From: a virus
Virus record (IMG/VR): IMGVR_UViG_3300032286_000651
Span: 1 to 44,823 of that record
Reading direction: 5' to 3' (one strand)
Length of the DNA: 44,823 nucleotides
This document shows, piece by piece, positions 37,574 to 44,588 of this stretch. Under the pieces are notes generated by a model. The model saw only the letters and a program-made list of their open reading frames with translations. It was not told where the DNA came from and made no database searches. Numbering within the stretch: position 1 is the stretch's first letter; the number at the start of each line of letters is the position of its first letter. A program made the position numbers and the translations under genes.

Positions 37574-38428
37574 TCAAGCATACGCAATGCCGTTTACCCG
37601 CAGTGTGGTATATCCATCGGCTGCTACTACATAAACTATATAAGTACCAGCTGGTTGTGCAGGTATTTGAGCACGAATCTGTGTAGCGCTGTACACTGTA
37701 ACAGCAGTAGCTAGTGTTGTTCCAATCAGTACCTGAGCTCCAGCAGCAAAATTGGTACCCGTAATCACACAGTATCCACCGGTTGTGGGCACTGTGCTGC
37801 CTGACACTACATAACTGCTGTTGGCCGGCTGCACATTGGTGATTGTGGGCAGTACGGTTTGCAGCGTGATTATTCCTGTATTACTGTCGTAACTAGCAGC
37901 GCCAGTTACACTAATTGCCGCTCGTGCTCGAGCATCAGTATAATACTGATTGCCAGATTCTGGTATAGCACCGGTAGTAATAGTAGTTGATGCATTAGCG
38001 ACGTTAATACCATTGATGCTGACAATTGGCGGTGCAGGTATTGTGGCCACACCAGTGACTGGATCATAATCACCACCTGCTACTGTGATAGCAGTTCTTG
38101 CTGCATTGGTAGCCAGCGCATCGCTGTAGTATAAATTAGTGCCCTCGGTAAAATCTGCTGTGGTAAGACCAGACAAGTCTGTTCGCCCTGCGGAACCCAG
38201 CTCAACCCATTGATTGCCGTCAATATCACTGTAGTAGATATAAGTTAGGCCAGTGTCAGTGTTGAGCCAAACAGCGCCAGTGGCAGGGTTTGAGGGTGCA
38301 GCAGCACTAGCGTAGGGCTTAACGCTGTTGCCCTGCGCTTTCCAAAAACTACCAGTCCAACGCCAACGTAGGTCATTGGTGGTAAAAATTTGGTTTAGTG
38401 TGGGGCTGGCTGGAAAACTAAGGGCCAA
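37574..38428 (-). CDS. Head-less fibre paralogue: fibre N-module - EGTNLYYS repeats - TIG (TTG start)
   Basis: The 284-residue product begins (M)ALSFPASPTLNQIF...WRWTGSFWK, followed by GAVWLNTDTGLTYIYYSD, two repeats ending NLYYSDA and NQYYTDARA, and a C-terminal TIG domain (about 195-284; CVITGTNFAAGAQVLIG). It aligns with residues 1-290 of the 740-residue adhesin and stops exactly where that protein continues into its putative-Ig domain. The start must be TTG at 38428, because an in-frame TAA lies two codons upstream and the paralogues begin MALN or MAIA at this point. The 9-base gap to the previous stop reads ATATAAATC, a late-promoter-like string but too close to the start to be convincing. 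It could be a connector subunit or a truncated adhesin. Confidence 0.78.
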   Translation of the reverse strand: MALSFPASPTLNQIFTTNDLRWRWTGSFWKAQGNSVKPYASAAAPSNPATGAVWLNTDTGLTYIYYSDIDGNQWVELGSAGRTDLSGLTTADFTEGTNLYYSDALATNAARTAITVAGGDYDPVTGVATIPAPPIVSINGINVANASTTITTGAIPESGNQYYTDARARAAISVTGAASYDSNTGIITLQTVLPTITNVQPANSSYVVSGSTVPTTGGYCVITGTNFAAGAQVLIGTTLATAVTVYSATQIRAQIPAQPAGTYIVYVVAADGYTTLRVNGIAYA

Positions 38429-38437
38429 GATTTATAT

Positions 38438-39667
38438 TCAATTAAATGTTACTGTGCCGGCGCCAGCTGTTACTGTACTTACTTTATACCCGCCGACAGG
38501 TCCAGGAGTAGATGCAGTTAATCCGCCAGTAAATGTTGCAGTATATGTGGCTAGATATTTTAAGATTACAATACCTGAACCACCATTACCATTTCTAACA
38601 TTTCCACCATCTCCAGGTCCTCCACCCCCACCCCCACCTAAATTAGGGCCACCATCGTTTATAGTAGCATTTGCTTTTGAACTTACTCCACCTGTTCCAC
38701 CGCCACCTGTACCTCCAAGTGCAGCTGGAGCAAACCTTTTCCAGCCACCACCACCCCCAGCATATGTTATCGAAGATCCAGTAATAGAGTTAGGTAGCCC
38801 ATTACCACCAGCGCCGCTTGCTCCCCCGGATCCCGCTCCCCCTGCGCCTCCACCTCCACCTCCGGTGTTGTTGTCTACCGGACCGCCACCTGCATACCCT
38901 TGTCCTGAGGTTGCATTACCTCCCGCGCTAGAGCTGGCGTAAGATACTCCACCTCCAGAACCACCAGACATTTGTAATACAGTATAAGAAGAGTATGCGT
39001 CAGCTCCTGGTCCCCCGCCGTATGTTAGTACTGTACTGAATACAGAATTTGATCCAGGTGAGCCCATACCAACACTGGCTGGACATACTGCACCTGCACC
39101 AACTGTTACGTTATACGCCGTGCCAGTTGCCAATGACGCAAGAGTTCCGGCTAATAATCCACCAGCACCGCCCCCGCCAGAATATCCAAAACCTCCGCCG
39201 CCACCCCCAGCAACAACAAGATATTCGACACTAAGCGTAGGTGGTGTTCCAAAACTTAGCCATTGTGCAGCAGTACCATTATAAATCTCTCCGTACCCAG
39301 TGGTAGTATTATAACGCACATAACCATTGGCAGGGCTGGCTGGGCGTTGGGCAGTAGTGCCTACTGGGAATGAAAAAAATCCAGTACTAGAATTAGATTG
39401 ATCACTAACTGCCAGTGGGGTAGATGCTCCGCCAGTCCCAGCTGACCCAACGTACCCAACACCAACAGATCCAGTATATCCTACCACTGTACTGGCTGAC
39501 CCAGTATAACCTGCGCCAACAGATCCAGTATAACCGACACCAGTACTACCAGTATATCCAATTGCACCTTTGTTGGTGCTCCACCGTGAACCAATCCAAG
39601 TGTAGGTTACACTGTTGTAAGTATAGGTCTGACCCGGTGTAGGACTAGTGGGATAACTTATTGGCAT
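38438..39667 (-). CDS. Adhesin: fibre N-module - GYTGS octapeptide repeats - tail module - glycine-rich head
   Basis: The 409-residue protein starts MPISYPTSPTPGQTY...YTWIGSRWS. Residues 36-77 hold five near-repeats of an eight-residue unit GYTGSVGV, a collagen-flavoured but not strictly Gly-X-Y spacer. A short module of the kind FSFPVGTTAQRPASP / YVRYNTTTGYGEIYNG (about 93-140), widespread in phage tail proteins, precedes the glycine-rich head (147-375; EYLVVAGGGGGG, GSGIVILKYL). The C-terminus GGYKVSTVTAGAGTVTFN is a diverged version of the tag in other adhesins. A TAAATA motif is 38 bases upstream of the ATG, with an AAATAACAC string nearer the start. Role inferred: short flexible fibre with polyglycine tip. 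Confidence 0.85.
   Translation of the reverse strand: MPISYPTSPTPGQTYTYNSVTYTWIGSRWSTNKGAIGYTGSTGVGYTGSVGAGYTGSASTVVGYTGSVGVGYVGSAGTGGASTPLAVSDQSNSSTGFFSFPVGTTAQRPASPANGYVRYNTTTGYGEIYNGTAAQWLSFGTPPTLSVEYLVVAGGGGGGFGYSGGGGAGGLLAGTLASLATGTAYNVTVGAGAVCPASVGMGSPGSNSVFSTVLTYGGGPGADAYSSYTVLQMSGGSGGGVSYASSSAGGNATSGQGYAGGGPVDNNTGGGGGGAGGAGSGGASGAGGNGLPNSITGSSITYAGGGGGWKRFAPAALGGTGGGGTGGVSSKANATINDGGPNLGGGGGGGPGDGGNVRNGNGGSGIVILKYLATYTATFTGGLTASTPGPVGGYKVSTVTAGAGTVTFN
39437..39562 (-). repeat. In-frame tandem repeat coding for GYTGS(V/T)G octapeptides
   Basis: Five imperfect 24-base units (one with a 6-base insertion) code for GYTGSTGV, GYTGSVGA, GYTGSAS, GYTGSVGV and GYVGSAG. Copy number could change by slippage or recombination without breaking the frame. 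Confidence 0.75.
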
Positions 39668-39705
39668 GTTGTGTTATTTTGAATAATAAAGATAGATTAG
39701 TAAAT

Positions 39706-39711
39706 TATTTA
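39706..39711 (-). promoter_or_regulatory. T4-type late promoter motif (CATAAATAA)
   Basis: CATAAATA on the minus strand begins just after the stop of the 502-residue gene and ends 38 bases before the ATG at 39667, in an AT-rich 47-base gap. Confidence 0.55.
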
Positions 39712-39714
39712 TGT

Positions 39715-41223
39715 TTACCAACTGATGGGGCCTGTTCCTGCCGTGAATCTATACACCCTATAACCTGATCTGGTAGGTTGATCGTAAGTTAATCCAGCAG
39801 AAATTGAAGTAGGTGCTGTATACTGATTTGAATATGCAATAATCACTACACCAGATGATCCAGATCCTCCGGCACCACCATTATATCCACCAGCTCCCCC
39901 TCCCCCGCCACCTGTGTTAGCAGTGGGTGCATTGTTACCACCACCATTTGTGCCACCTGCACCACCTATTCCTGATCCACCACTACCAGGTGTTCCTAGC
40001 TCATTACCGCCGCCGCCGCCACCTGCGTAAGTAACCGAAGATCCTGTAATAGAACTAGAAGAGCCTGATCCACCTGCGCCCCCACTGTAGTTACCACCAG
40101 CACTACCAGCGCCTCCTCCTCCACCTGCACCATACGGCGGATCACCACCGGGTTGACTTCGTGTACCGCCCACTCCACCTGCATTACCGCCACCTAGACT
40201 AGATCCACCATAGCCGTATGAACTATCACCCCAACCGCCACCGCCGCCAGAACCACCATTACTTCCGTTTTCACCGGCACCATGAGTACCTGTTCCCCCA
40301 GTACCTCCACCATATGCAGTTATTGAAGCGAATACACTACTTGATCCATTATTATTTCTTGTCCCTCCACCACCTACTGTCACTGTATAACTAGTAGATG
40401 CAGCAACGGATAAGGTTGAATTATAGTATCCCCCTGCTCCACCTCCACCGGATGATCCGATTGCTGAGCCGCAATCTCTACCACCACCTCCACCGGCTAA
40501 TACCAAGTATTCAACCGATGTTGGCGTTGTTGCTGGTGTTGTTATCTGATTACTTGCAAAACTTGCAACACTTTGACCAACAGCATTTGTTGCTTTTACT
40601 GTAAACGTATAACTTGTTATTGGACTAAGCCCTGAAGAAACAGTAATTGTACCAGATCCTGCTTGAGATAATGTTCCTGTTATATTACCTGGTGAAGATG
40701 TTGCAGTATAAGATGTTATCGCGGTGCCACCATTGGTTGCTGGTGCAGTAAATGTGATAGTGGCTGAGAATGGTCCTGTAGCAGTAGCGGTGCCAATCGT
40801 TGGTTGACCAGGCACAGTCCATGTCGTTATACTTGCACTACTTGCACTGCTTAAACTATTGCCATAACTGTTAGTAGCGTATATTGTGAATGTATACGGA
40901 GTTCCTGTGGTTAGTCCATTAACAGTAATTGTACCAGATCCTGCTTGACTTAGTGTGCCTGTGAAGCTGCCTGGCGAAGATGTTGCTGTATAACTTGTTA
41001 TAGTGCTGGCACCACCGTATGTGGGTGCTGTGAATGTCACTGTTGCTGATGTACTACCAGTTGCTGTAGCAGTTCCAATTATGGGACTGTCTGGCAGATT
41101 AGAAGGCCAAACATTAGCACCTTGGGCAACCTGTGCTTCTTGTACCGACCAAACTCCGGAACCACCAGTTGAAGTGGTGGTTATTTTTCTTGGTCCAATA
41201 ATGCCGCCATTGCCTCGACGCAT
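39715..41223 (-). CDS. Adhesin: GVWS N-module - two FN3 - glycine-rich head - YDQP tag
   Basis: The 502-residue protein has a short N-terminus ending GVWSVQEAQVAQGANVWP. This is the class of segment often seen in phage tail proteins as GVWxLxEVxxAxxAGxWP and shared with the 574-residue adhesin. Two FN3 units follow (about 45-135, 138-232; IIGTATATGSTSATVTFTAP, TIGTATATGPFSATITFTAP), then a glycine-rich head (238-470; EYLVLAGGGGG, YTVTVGGGG, SGVVIIAYS) and the tag GGL-like AGLTYDQPTRSGYRVYRF. It lacks TIG and putative-Ig units, so its stalk is short. The ATG overlaps the upstream TAA by one base (TAATG), so it is coupled to the 117-residue gene and belongs to the operon starting at 42448. Confidence 0.87.
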   Translation of the reverse strand: MRRGNGGIIGPRKITTTSTGGSGVWSVQEAQVAQGANVWPSNLPDSPIIGTATATGSTSATVTFTAPTYGGASTITSYTATSSPGSFTGTLSQAGSGTITVNGLTTGTPYTFTIYATNSYGNSLSSASSASITTWTVPGQPTIGTATATGPFSATITFTAPATNGGTAITSYTATSSPGNITGTLSQAGSGTITVSSGLSPITSYTFTVKATNAVGQSVASFASNQITTPATTPTSVEYLVLAGGGGGRDCGSAIGSSGGGGAGGYYNSTLSVAASTSYTVTVGGGGTRNNNGSSSVFASITAYGGGTGGTGTHGAGENGSNGGSGGGGGWGDSSYGYGGSSLGGGNAGGVGGTRSQPGGDPPYGAGGGGGAGSAGGNYSGGAGGSGSSSSITGSSVTYAGGGGGGNELGTPGSGGSGIGGAGGTNGGGNNAPTANTGGGGGGAGGYNGGAGGSGSSGVVIIAYSNQYTAPTSISAGLTYDQPTRSGYRVYRFTAGTGPISW

Positions 41224-41576
41224 TAGCTAATGTCCTCATATGAACAAATAGCTTCTAGTTTGGTATTGGCACTAGCAGTAAGTCTAAGCGTGTCACCTTC
41301 TTCCAAGTAAATTGGTTTAGATACAACATCCAAGGTGGACGCTGCTGGAACAGTAATCAAGTAACCCAACCTATACGCAACACTACTTCTAAAAAGGTCC
41401 ATAGTTAATGTATAGTTGGTAGTACCATCAACGTTGCTAACGTAGAGAGCATTGATTTTGAGAACTTTTCCGCTAGCTGCACTATTGGTAACAATAGCTG
41501 CTGCAGAGGTTGTAACAACCAGCACTGCTGTTTTTCCTGTTACAGTTGTAGACACTAACACATTTGGTGCTGCCAT
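41223..41576 (-). CDS. Small virion protein (single beta-sandwich)
   Basis: The 117-residue product is all-beta with a pattern I recall from small structural proteins of T4-like aquatic phages: VLKINALYVSNVDGTTNYTLT, then YLITVPAASTLDVV, IYLEEGDTLRLTASANTKLEAI and a final SYEDIS. There is no signal peptide or catalytic motif. It sits between a fibre gene (2-base gap) and an adhesin gene (1-base overlap). A role as capping, joint or trimerising subunit of the fibre is plausible but unproven. Confidence 0.75.
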   Translation of the reverse strand: MAAPNVLVSTTVTGKTAVLVVTTSAAAIVTNSAASGKVLKINALYVSNVDGTTNYTLTMDLFRSSVAYRLGYLITVPAASTLDVVSKPIYLEEGDTLRLTASANTKLEAICSYEDIS

Positions 41577-41578
41577 TT

Positions 41579-42448
41579 TTAAGAACCCCCGAATAGAATT
41601 GACATCGTATATGCTTTACTTGCTGTGAACGAAGACACTGTGCCCCATGATGCAGTAGTGCCATCTGTTGTTAAATACTTGCCACTGTTACCAGTCTGCG
41701 CAGGTAATGCATCGACTGTTGCCCAAGCCAAATTACCAGCACCATCAGTTTGTAGATATTGATTGTTGGTACCATCTGCTGCCGGCAATGTCCATGTCGT
41801 ATTAGCAACAGTGCTGGCGCTGCCTTTGAGTGCAACATAATAGGTATTGCCGGTGTTGGCAAATCGCAAACCACCAGCATTGCCAATTTGCAAATTGGTA
41901 CCATCAAAAGACAAATTAGCTGAATCGTTTAACAGTCCTGAGGTTCCGGCGTAAGTGACTCGCCCCACAGTTAGTGTAGAAACATTGATTGAATTTGCAG
42001 CGAGCGCGGTGCCATCAAATGTTAAATTAGCTGAATCTTGTAGTACACCATTTGCACCAATATACACCACACGAGTAGCAGTTAGCGAAGTGGATTTGAA
42101 TCTATTGGCGTTTAAGTATATGCCATCCCAAGTTAAACTGCTGCTGCCGCCAAGTGCGCCGGCATTGTTGAACTGTATTTGAGTATTTGCCCCACCTGCC
42201 GAACTTGAACCACCACCAGCATTGCCGCCAGTGTCTACCCACGCACTGTTGTAGACACTGAGTACGGCTGTTTCTGGGTCAAACCAAAGATTACCAGTTA
42301 CAGCAGTTGATGGAGTTTCTTCACTGACTGTGGCAATAGCAGTACTGGTTTTAGCAACTTCCCAACGAGCACCAGACCATGTGTAGGTGTTGCCATTGTA
42401 TACATAGGGCTGGTTGACTGTGGGGTTGGTAGGGAAACTTATGGCCAT
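41579..42448 (-). CDS. Fibre shaft protein with repeated DSANLTFDGT motifs
   Basis: The 289-residue product starts MAISFPTNPTVNQPY...YTWSGARWE, then GNLWFDPETAVLSVYNSAW. Residues about 85-190 hold fibre repeats: IQFNNAGALGGSSSLTWDG, VVYIGANGVLQDSANLTFDG and VTYAGTSGLLNDSANLSFDG, each about 30-40 residues apart. A block WTLPAADGTNNQYLQTDGAGNLAW, widespread in phage fibres, and a similar GKYLTTDGTTASWG repeat lead to a short C-terminus without a head. It is first in the operon 42448 to 39715, so it may carry the 502-residue adhesin. A TAAATA motif lies 22 bases upstream; the Shine-Dalgarno (AAAGA) is weak. Confidence 0.83.
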   Translation of the reverse strand: MAISFPTNPTVNQPYVYNGNTYTWSGARWEVAKTSTAIATVSEETPSTAVTGNLWFDPETAVLSVYNSAWVDTGGNAGGGSSSAGGANTQIQFNNAGALGGSSSLTWDGIYLNANRFKSTSLTATRVVYIGANGVLQDSANLTFDGTALAANSINVSTLTVGRVTYAGTSGLLNDSANLSFDGTNLQIGNAGGLRFANTGNTYYVALKGSASTVANTTWTLPAADGTNNQYLQTDGAGNLAWATVDALPAQTGNSGKYLTTDGTTASWGTVSSFTASKAYTMSILFGGS

Positions 42449-42470
42449 TTATATTATCTTTATTGTGTAG

Positions 42471-42476
42471 TATTTA
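42471..42476 (-). promoter_or_regulatory. T4-type late promoter motif (GTAAATAC)
   Basis: GTAAATAC lies in the 33-base gap after the 574-residue gene and ends 22 bases before the ATG at 42448. It should drive the three-gene operon down to 39715. Confidence 0.55.
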
Positions 42477-42481
42477 CTAGA

Positions 42482-44206
42482 TCAACTCCACTTGATGATT
42501 ACGATACCCGAGCCGCCACCGCCCGAGGCACCGCTATTTCCAGACTGCTCATAGCCAGCCCCGCCACCGCCCCCACCTGTGTTGGCTATTCCAGATACTC
42601 CAGTCAAAGACGTGGTTGTACCACCTGCGCCACCACCACCTGCGCCACCAGACGACGCAACAGAAGAATTTGCAAATCGGTACCCAGTACCGCCCCCACC
42701 ACCGCCAGCGTAAGTAACAGACGTGCCTGATAGACTTGACACGATGCCTACACCCCCATCACCACCAACAGCGGCAGTTGCTGTTGATCCAATGGACCCT
42801 GCGCCCCCACCTCCGCCAGCAACATACAAATTAACAGCCAACACACTAGAGCCGCCCAAATTTCCTTGGCCACTGGTTCCACTACCACCAGCATAAGCGG
42901 GACCTCCACCCCCAGTAGCACCACCACCACCACCTGACCCCCCAGTAGCACCGGCAAACCCATAATCACCCCCACCACCTCCACCAGTTGCACTTATGGC
43001 ATTAAAAGATGAACTTGACCCACTTTGCGCTGACCCTGTTCCAATCGATAGAGGACTCCTTCCAGCGCCGCCAGCCCCAACAGTAACAGTATAAGAATTA
43101 CCAGCAGTGACTCCTAGCCCTGTACCGGTAAGGAACCCGCCAGCTCCTCCCCCTCCTCCTCCACCGTAGCCACCACCACCTCCGCCACCAGCAACAACAA
43201 GATATTCAGCTTGCGTTGCACCTGCTGGTGCAATCCATATTCCAGAACTGTAGAAGATTACTGTGTTGGGTGGCAACGGAACAAGTATTGCCGGGGTCCT
43301 TGGTGCTAGTATACCACTAGATGTAAATGTGTGAATAACATAGTTGCCCGTACAGGTAACTGTTCCACCAGTAAAGTATTGAATCAAACCAGGATAGCGA
43401 ATGACAACTATACCCGAACCGCCCGATACCCCAGTTGCCGCAGCATTACCCCCACCGCCCCCACCGGTATTTGTAGTTCCAGCAGTAGCCAATACCCCAG
43501 TATTTTGATTCGCCCCAGAGCCGCCTCCCCCAGCACCACCAAGTGCAGTATAATTAACTGTGTTATGACTAGCACCACCGCCTCCCCCGGCATATGTTAC
43601 CCGTGTTCCGGTAATATCACTAGCGACACCACCACCTCCAACACCACCATAAGCAAAATTAACGCCACCCAGCGGGCCTAATCCAGGATTTCCAGCTCCA
43701 CCACCACCAGCTCCTCCATATGGATACGTTGCTGTTGCACTTACAGACGCACTACCGCCAGCATTGCCTTGACCAGAAATTCCAATCCCGCCCGGCAATC
43801 CTATTGAAGCTGCCGCCTGACCACCACCGCCGCCAGAACCACCGTTGGTTCCTGCTCCCCCGTATGCTCCTCCATAACCGCCACCGGTTGCGACAATACG
43901 GCCAGTACTTGCTCCAGAACTGGTAGCATCAAATACAGATGCCCCCCCTTGAGTGCCAGGATTCCCACCGGTCCCGCCTGCGCCAACTGTTACGAAATAG
44001 GAAGAACCTCTGTTTATACCTGCATAGGCTTGGAGCAGCCCACCTGCTCCACCTCCTCCCCCAGATGCAGAACTTTGTGATCCACCGCCACCGCCTCCAG
44101 CAACAATCAAATACTCTACCACAGCGGGAGGACCACCGGTCCAATCACCATTCTTAATCGCCTGAGCAACCTGGCTCAGTGTCCACATCCCACTGTGTGC
44201 TGGCAT
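42482..44206 (-). CDS. Adhesin with two glycine-rich domains and GVWS-type N-module
   Basis: The 574-residue protein begins MPAHSGMWTLSQVAQAIKNGDWTG and passes directly into a first glycine-rich domain (about 30-275; EYLIVAGGGGGG, YFVTVGAGG, SGIVVIRYPG). A linker (about 275-335) with NYVIHTFTSSG and a hydrophobic Pro-rich stretch leads to IWIAPAGATQ and a second glycine-rich domain (about 335-574; EYLVVAGGGGGGG, YTVTVGAGGAG, SGIVIIKWS). It has no FN3 or TIG stalk. It ends right after the last strand without a tag. The start has an AGGAA Shine-Dalgarno and lies 5 bases after the upstream stop, so it is coupled to the 120-residue gene. Two polyglycine layers in one chain could widen receptor range; this is inference. 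Confidence 0.86.
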   Translation of the reverse strand: MPAHSGMWTLSQVAQAIKNGDWTGGPPAVVEYLIVAGGGGGGSQSSASGGGGGAGGLLQAYAGINRGSSYFVTVGAGGTGGNPGTQGGASVFDATSSGASTGRIVATGGGYGGAYGGAGTNGGSGGGGGQAAASIGLPGGIGISGQGNAGGSASVSATATYPYGGAGGGGAGNPGLGPLGGVNFAYGGVGGGGVASDITGTRVTYAGGGGGASHNTVNYTALGGAGGGGSGANQNTGVLATAGTTNTGGGGGGNAAATGVSGGSGIVVIRYPGLIQYFTGGTVTCTGNYVIHTFTSSGILAPRTPAILVPLPPNTVIFYSSGIWIAPAGATQAEYLVVAGGGGGGGYGGGGGGGAGGFLTGTGLGVTAGNSYTVTVGAGGAGRSPLSIGTGSAQSGSSSSFNAISATGGGGGGDYGFAGATGGSGGGGGATGGGGPAYAGGSGTSGQGNLGGSSVLAVNLYVAGGGGGAGSIGSTATAAVGGDGGVGIVSSLSGTSVTYAGGGGGGTGYRFANSSVASSGGAGGGGAGGTTTSLTGVSGIANTGGGGGGAGYEQSGNSGASGGGGSGIVIIKWS

Positions 44207-44211
44207 TTTCT

Positions 44212-44574
44212 TTATTCCTGTGTTGGCAGAACTATCTCAGTCCAATTCACTGTTTCTTCATCCCACACATACTGCTTGCCATCTGTTGGCATGGGTACTG
44301 GAGCGGTCCACAAACAGGTAGCCTCGTCTAACACCCATCCAGCATATGGTTTTGGTGGGATAAAAGCATCTCTTACACTGTCATAAGTGTAGCCGATGCC
44401 AGCGTAGTTTTTACGCAATGGAGTACCACCCAATGTATGCACTCCACCTTGTGTGTTATAACTGGTTTGAACCCACCCGGCAGGATCGCCCCAATGTCCT
44501 AATTCTAAAACATCACGCTCAATCACAATCACTTGGGTGACTACGCCGTTTTCTACCTTTGCAAAATGTGCCAT
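44212..44574 (-). CDS. Small conserved phage protein, paralogue of the 18054-18428 gene
   Basis: The 120-residue product (MAHFAKVENGVVTQVIVIERD...) shares with the 124-residue paralogue the blocks TSYNTQGG, GGTPLRKNYAGIGYTYD, RDAFIPPKPYAGW, TCLW and DGKQYVWDE. The N-terminal 40 residues and the last ten differ more. Like its paralogue it lies directly before a glycine-rich adhesin, here with a 5-base gap. No catalytic motif is evident. A GGAG Shine-Dalgarno 10 bases before the ATG supports the start. It follows another adhesin gene by 14 bases and has no TAAATA motif of its own. Confidence 0.8.
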   Translation of the reverse strand: MAHFAKVENGVVTQVIVIERDVLELGHWGDPAGWVQTSYNTQGGVHTLGGTPLRKNYAGIGYTYDSVRDAFIPPKPYAGWVLDEATCLWTAPVPMPTDGKQYVWDEETVNWTEIVLPTQE

Positions 44575-44588
44575 ATTAAAATCTCCGT

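Noticed and set aside
39437-39562. CRISPR-like or non-coding tandem repeat
   Set aside because: The repeats are contiguous 24-base units without spacers, in frame inside a fibre gene.
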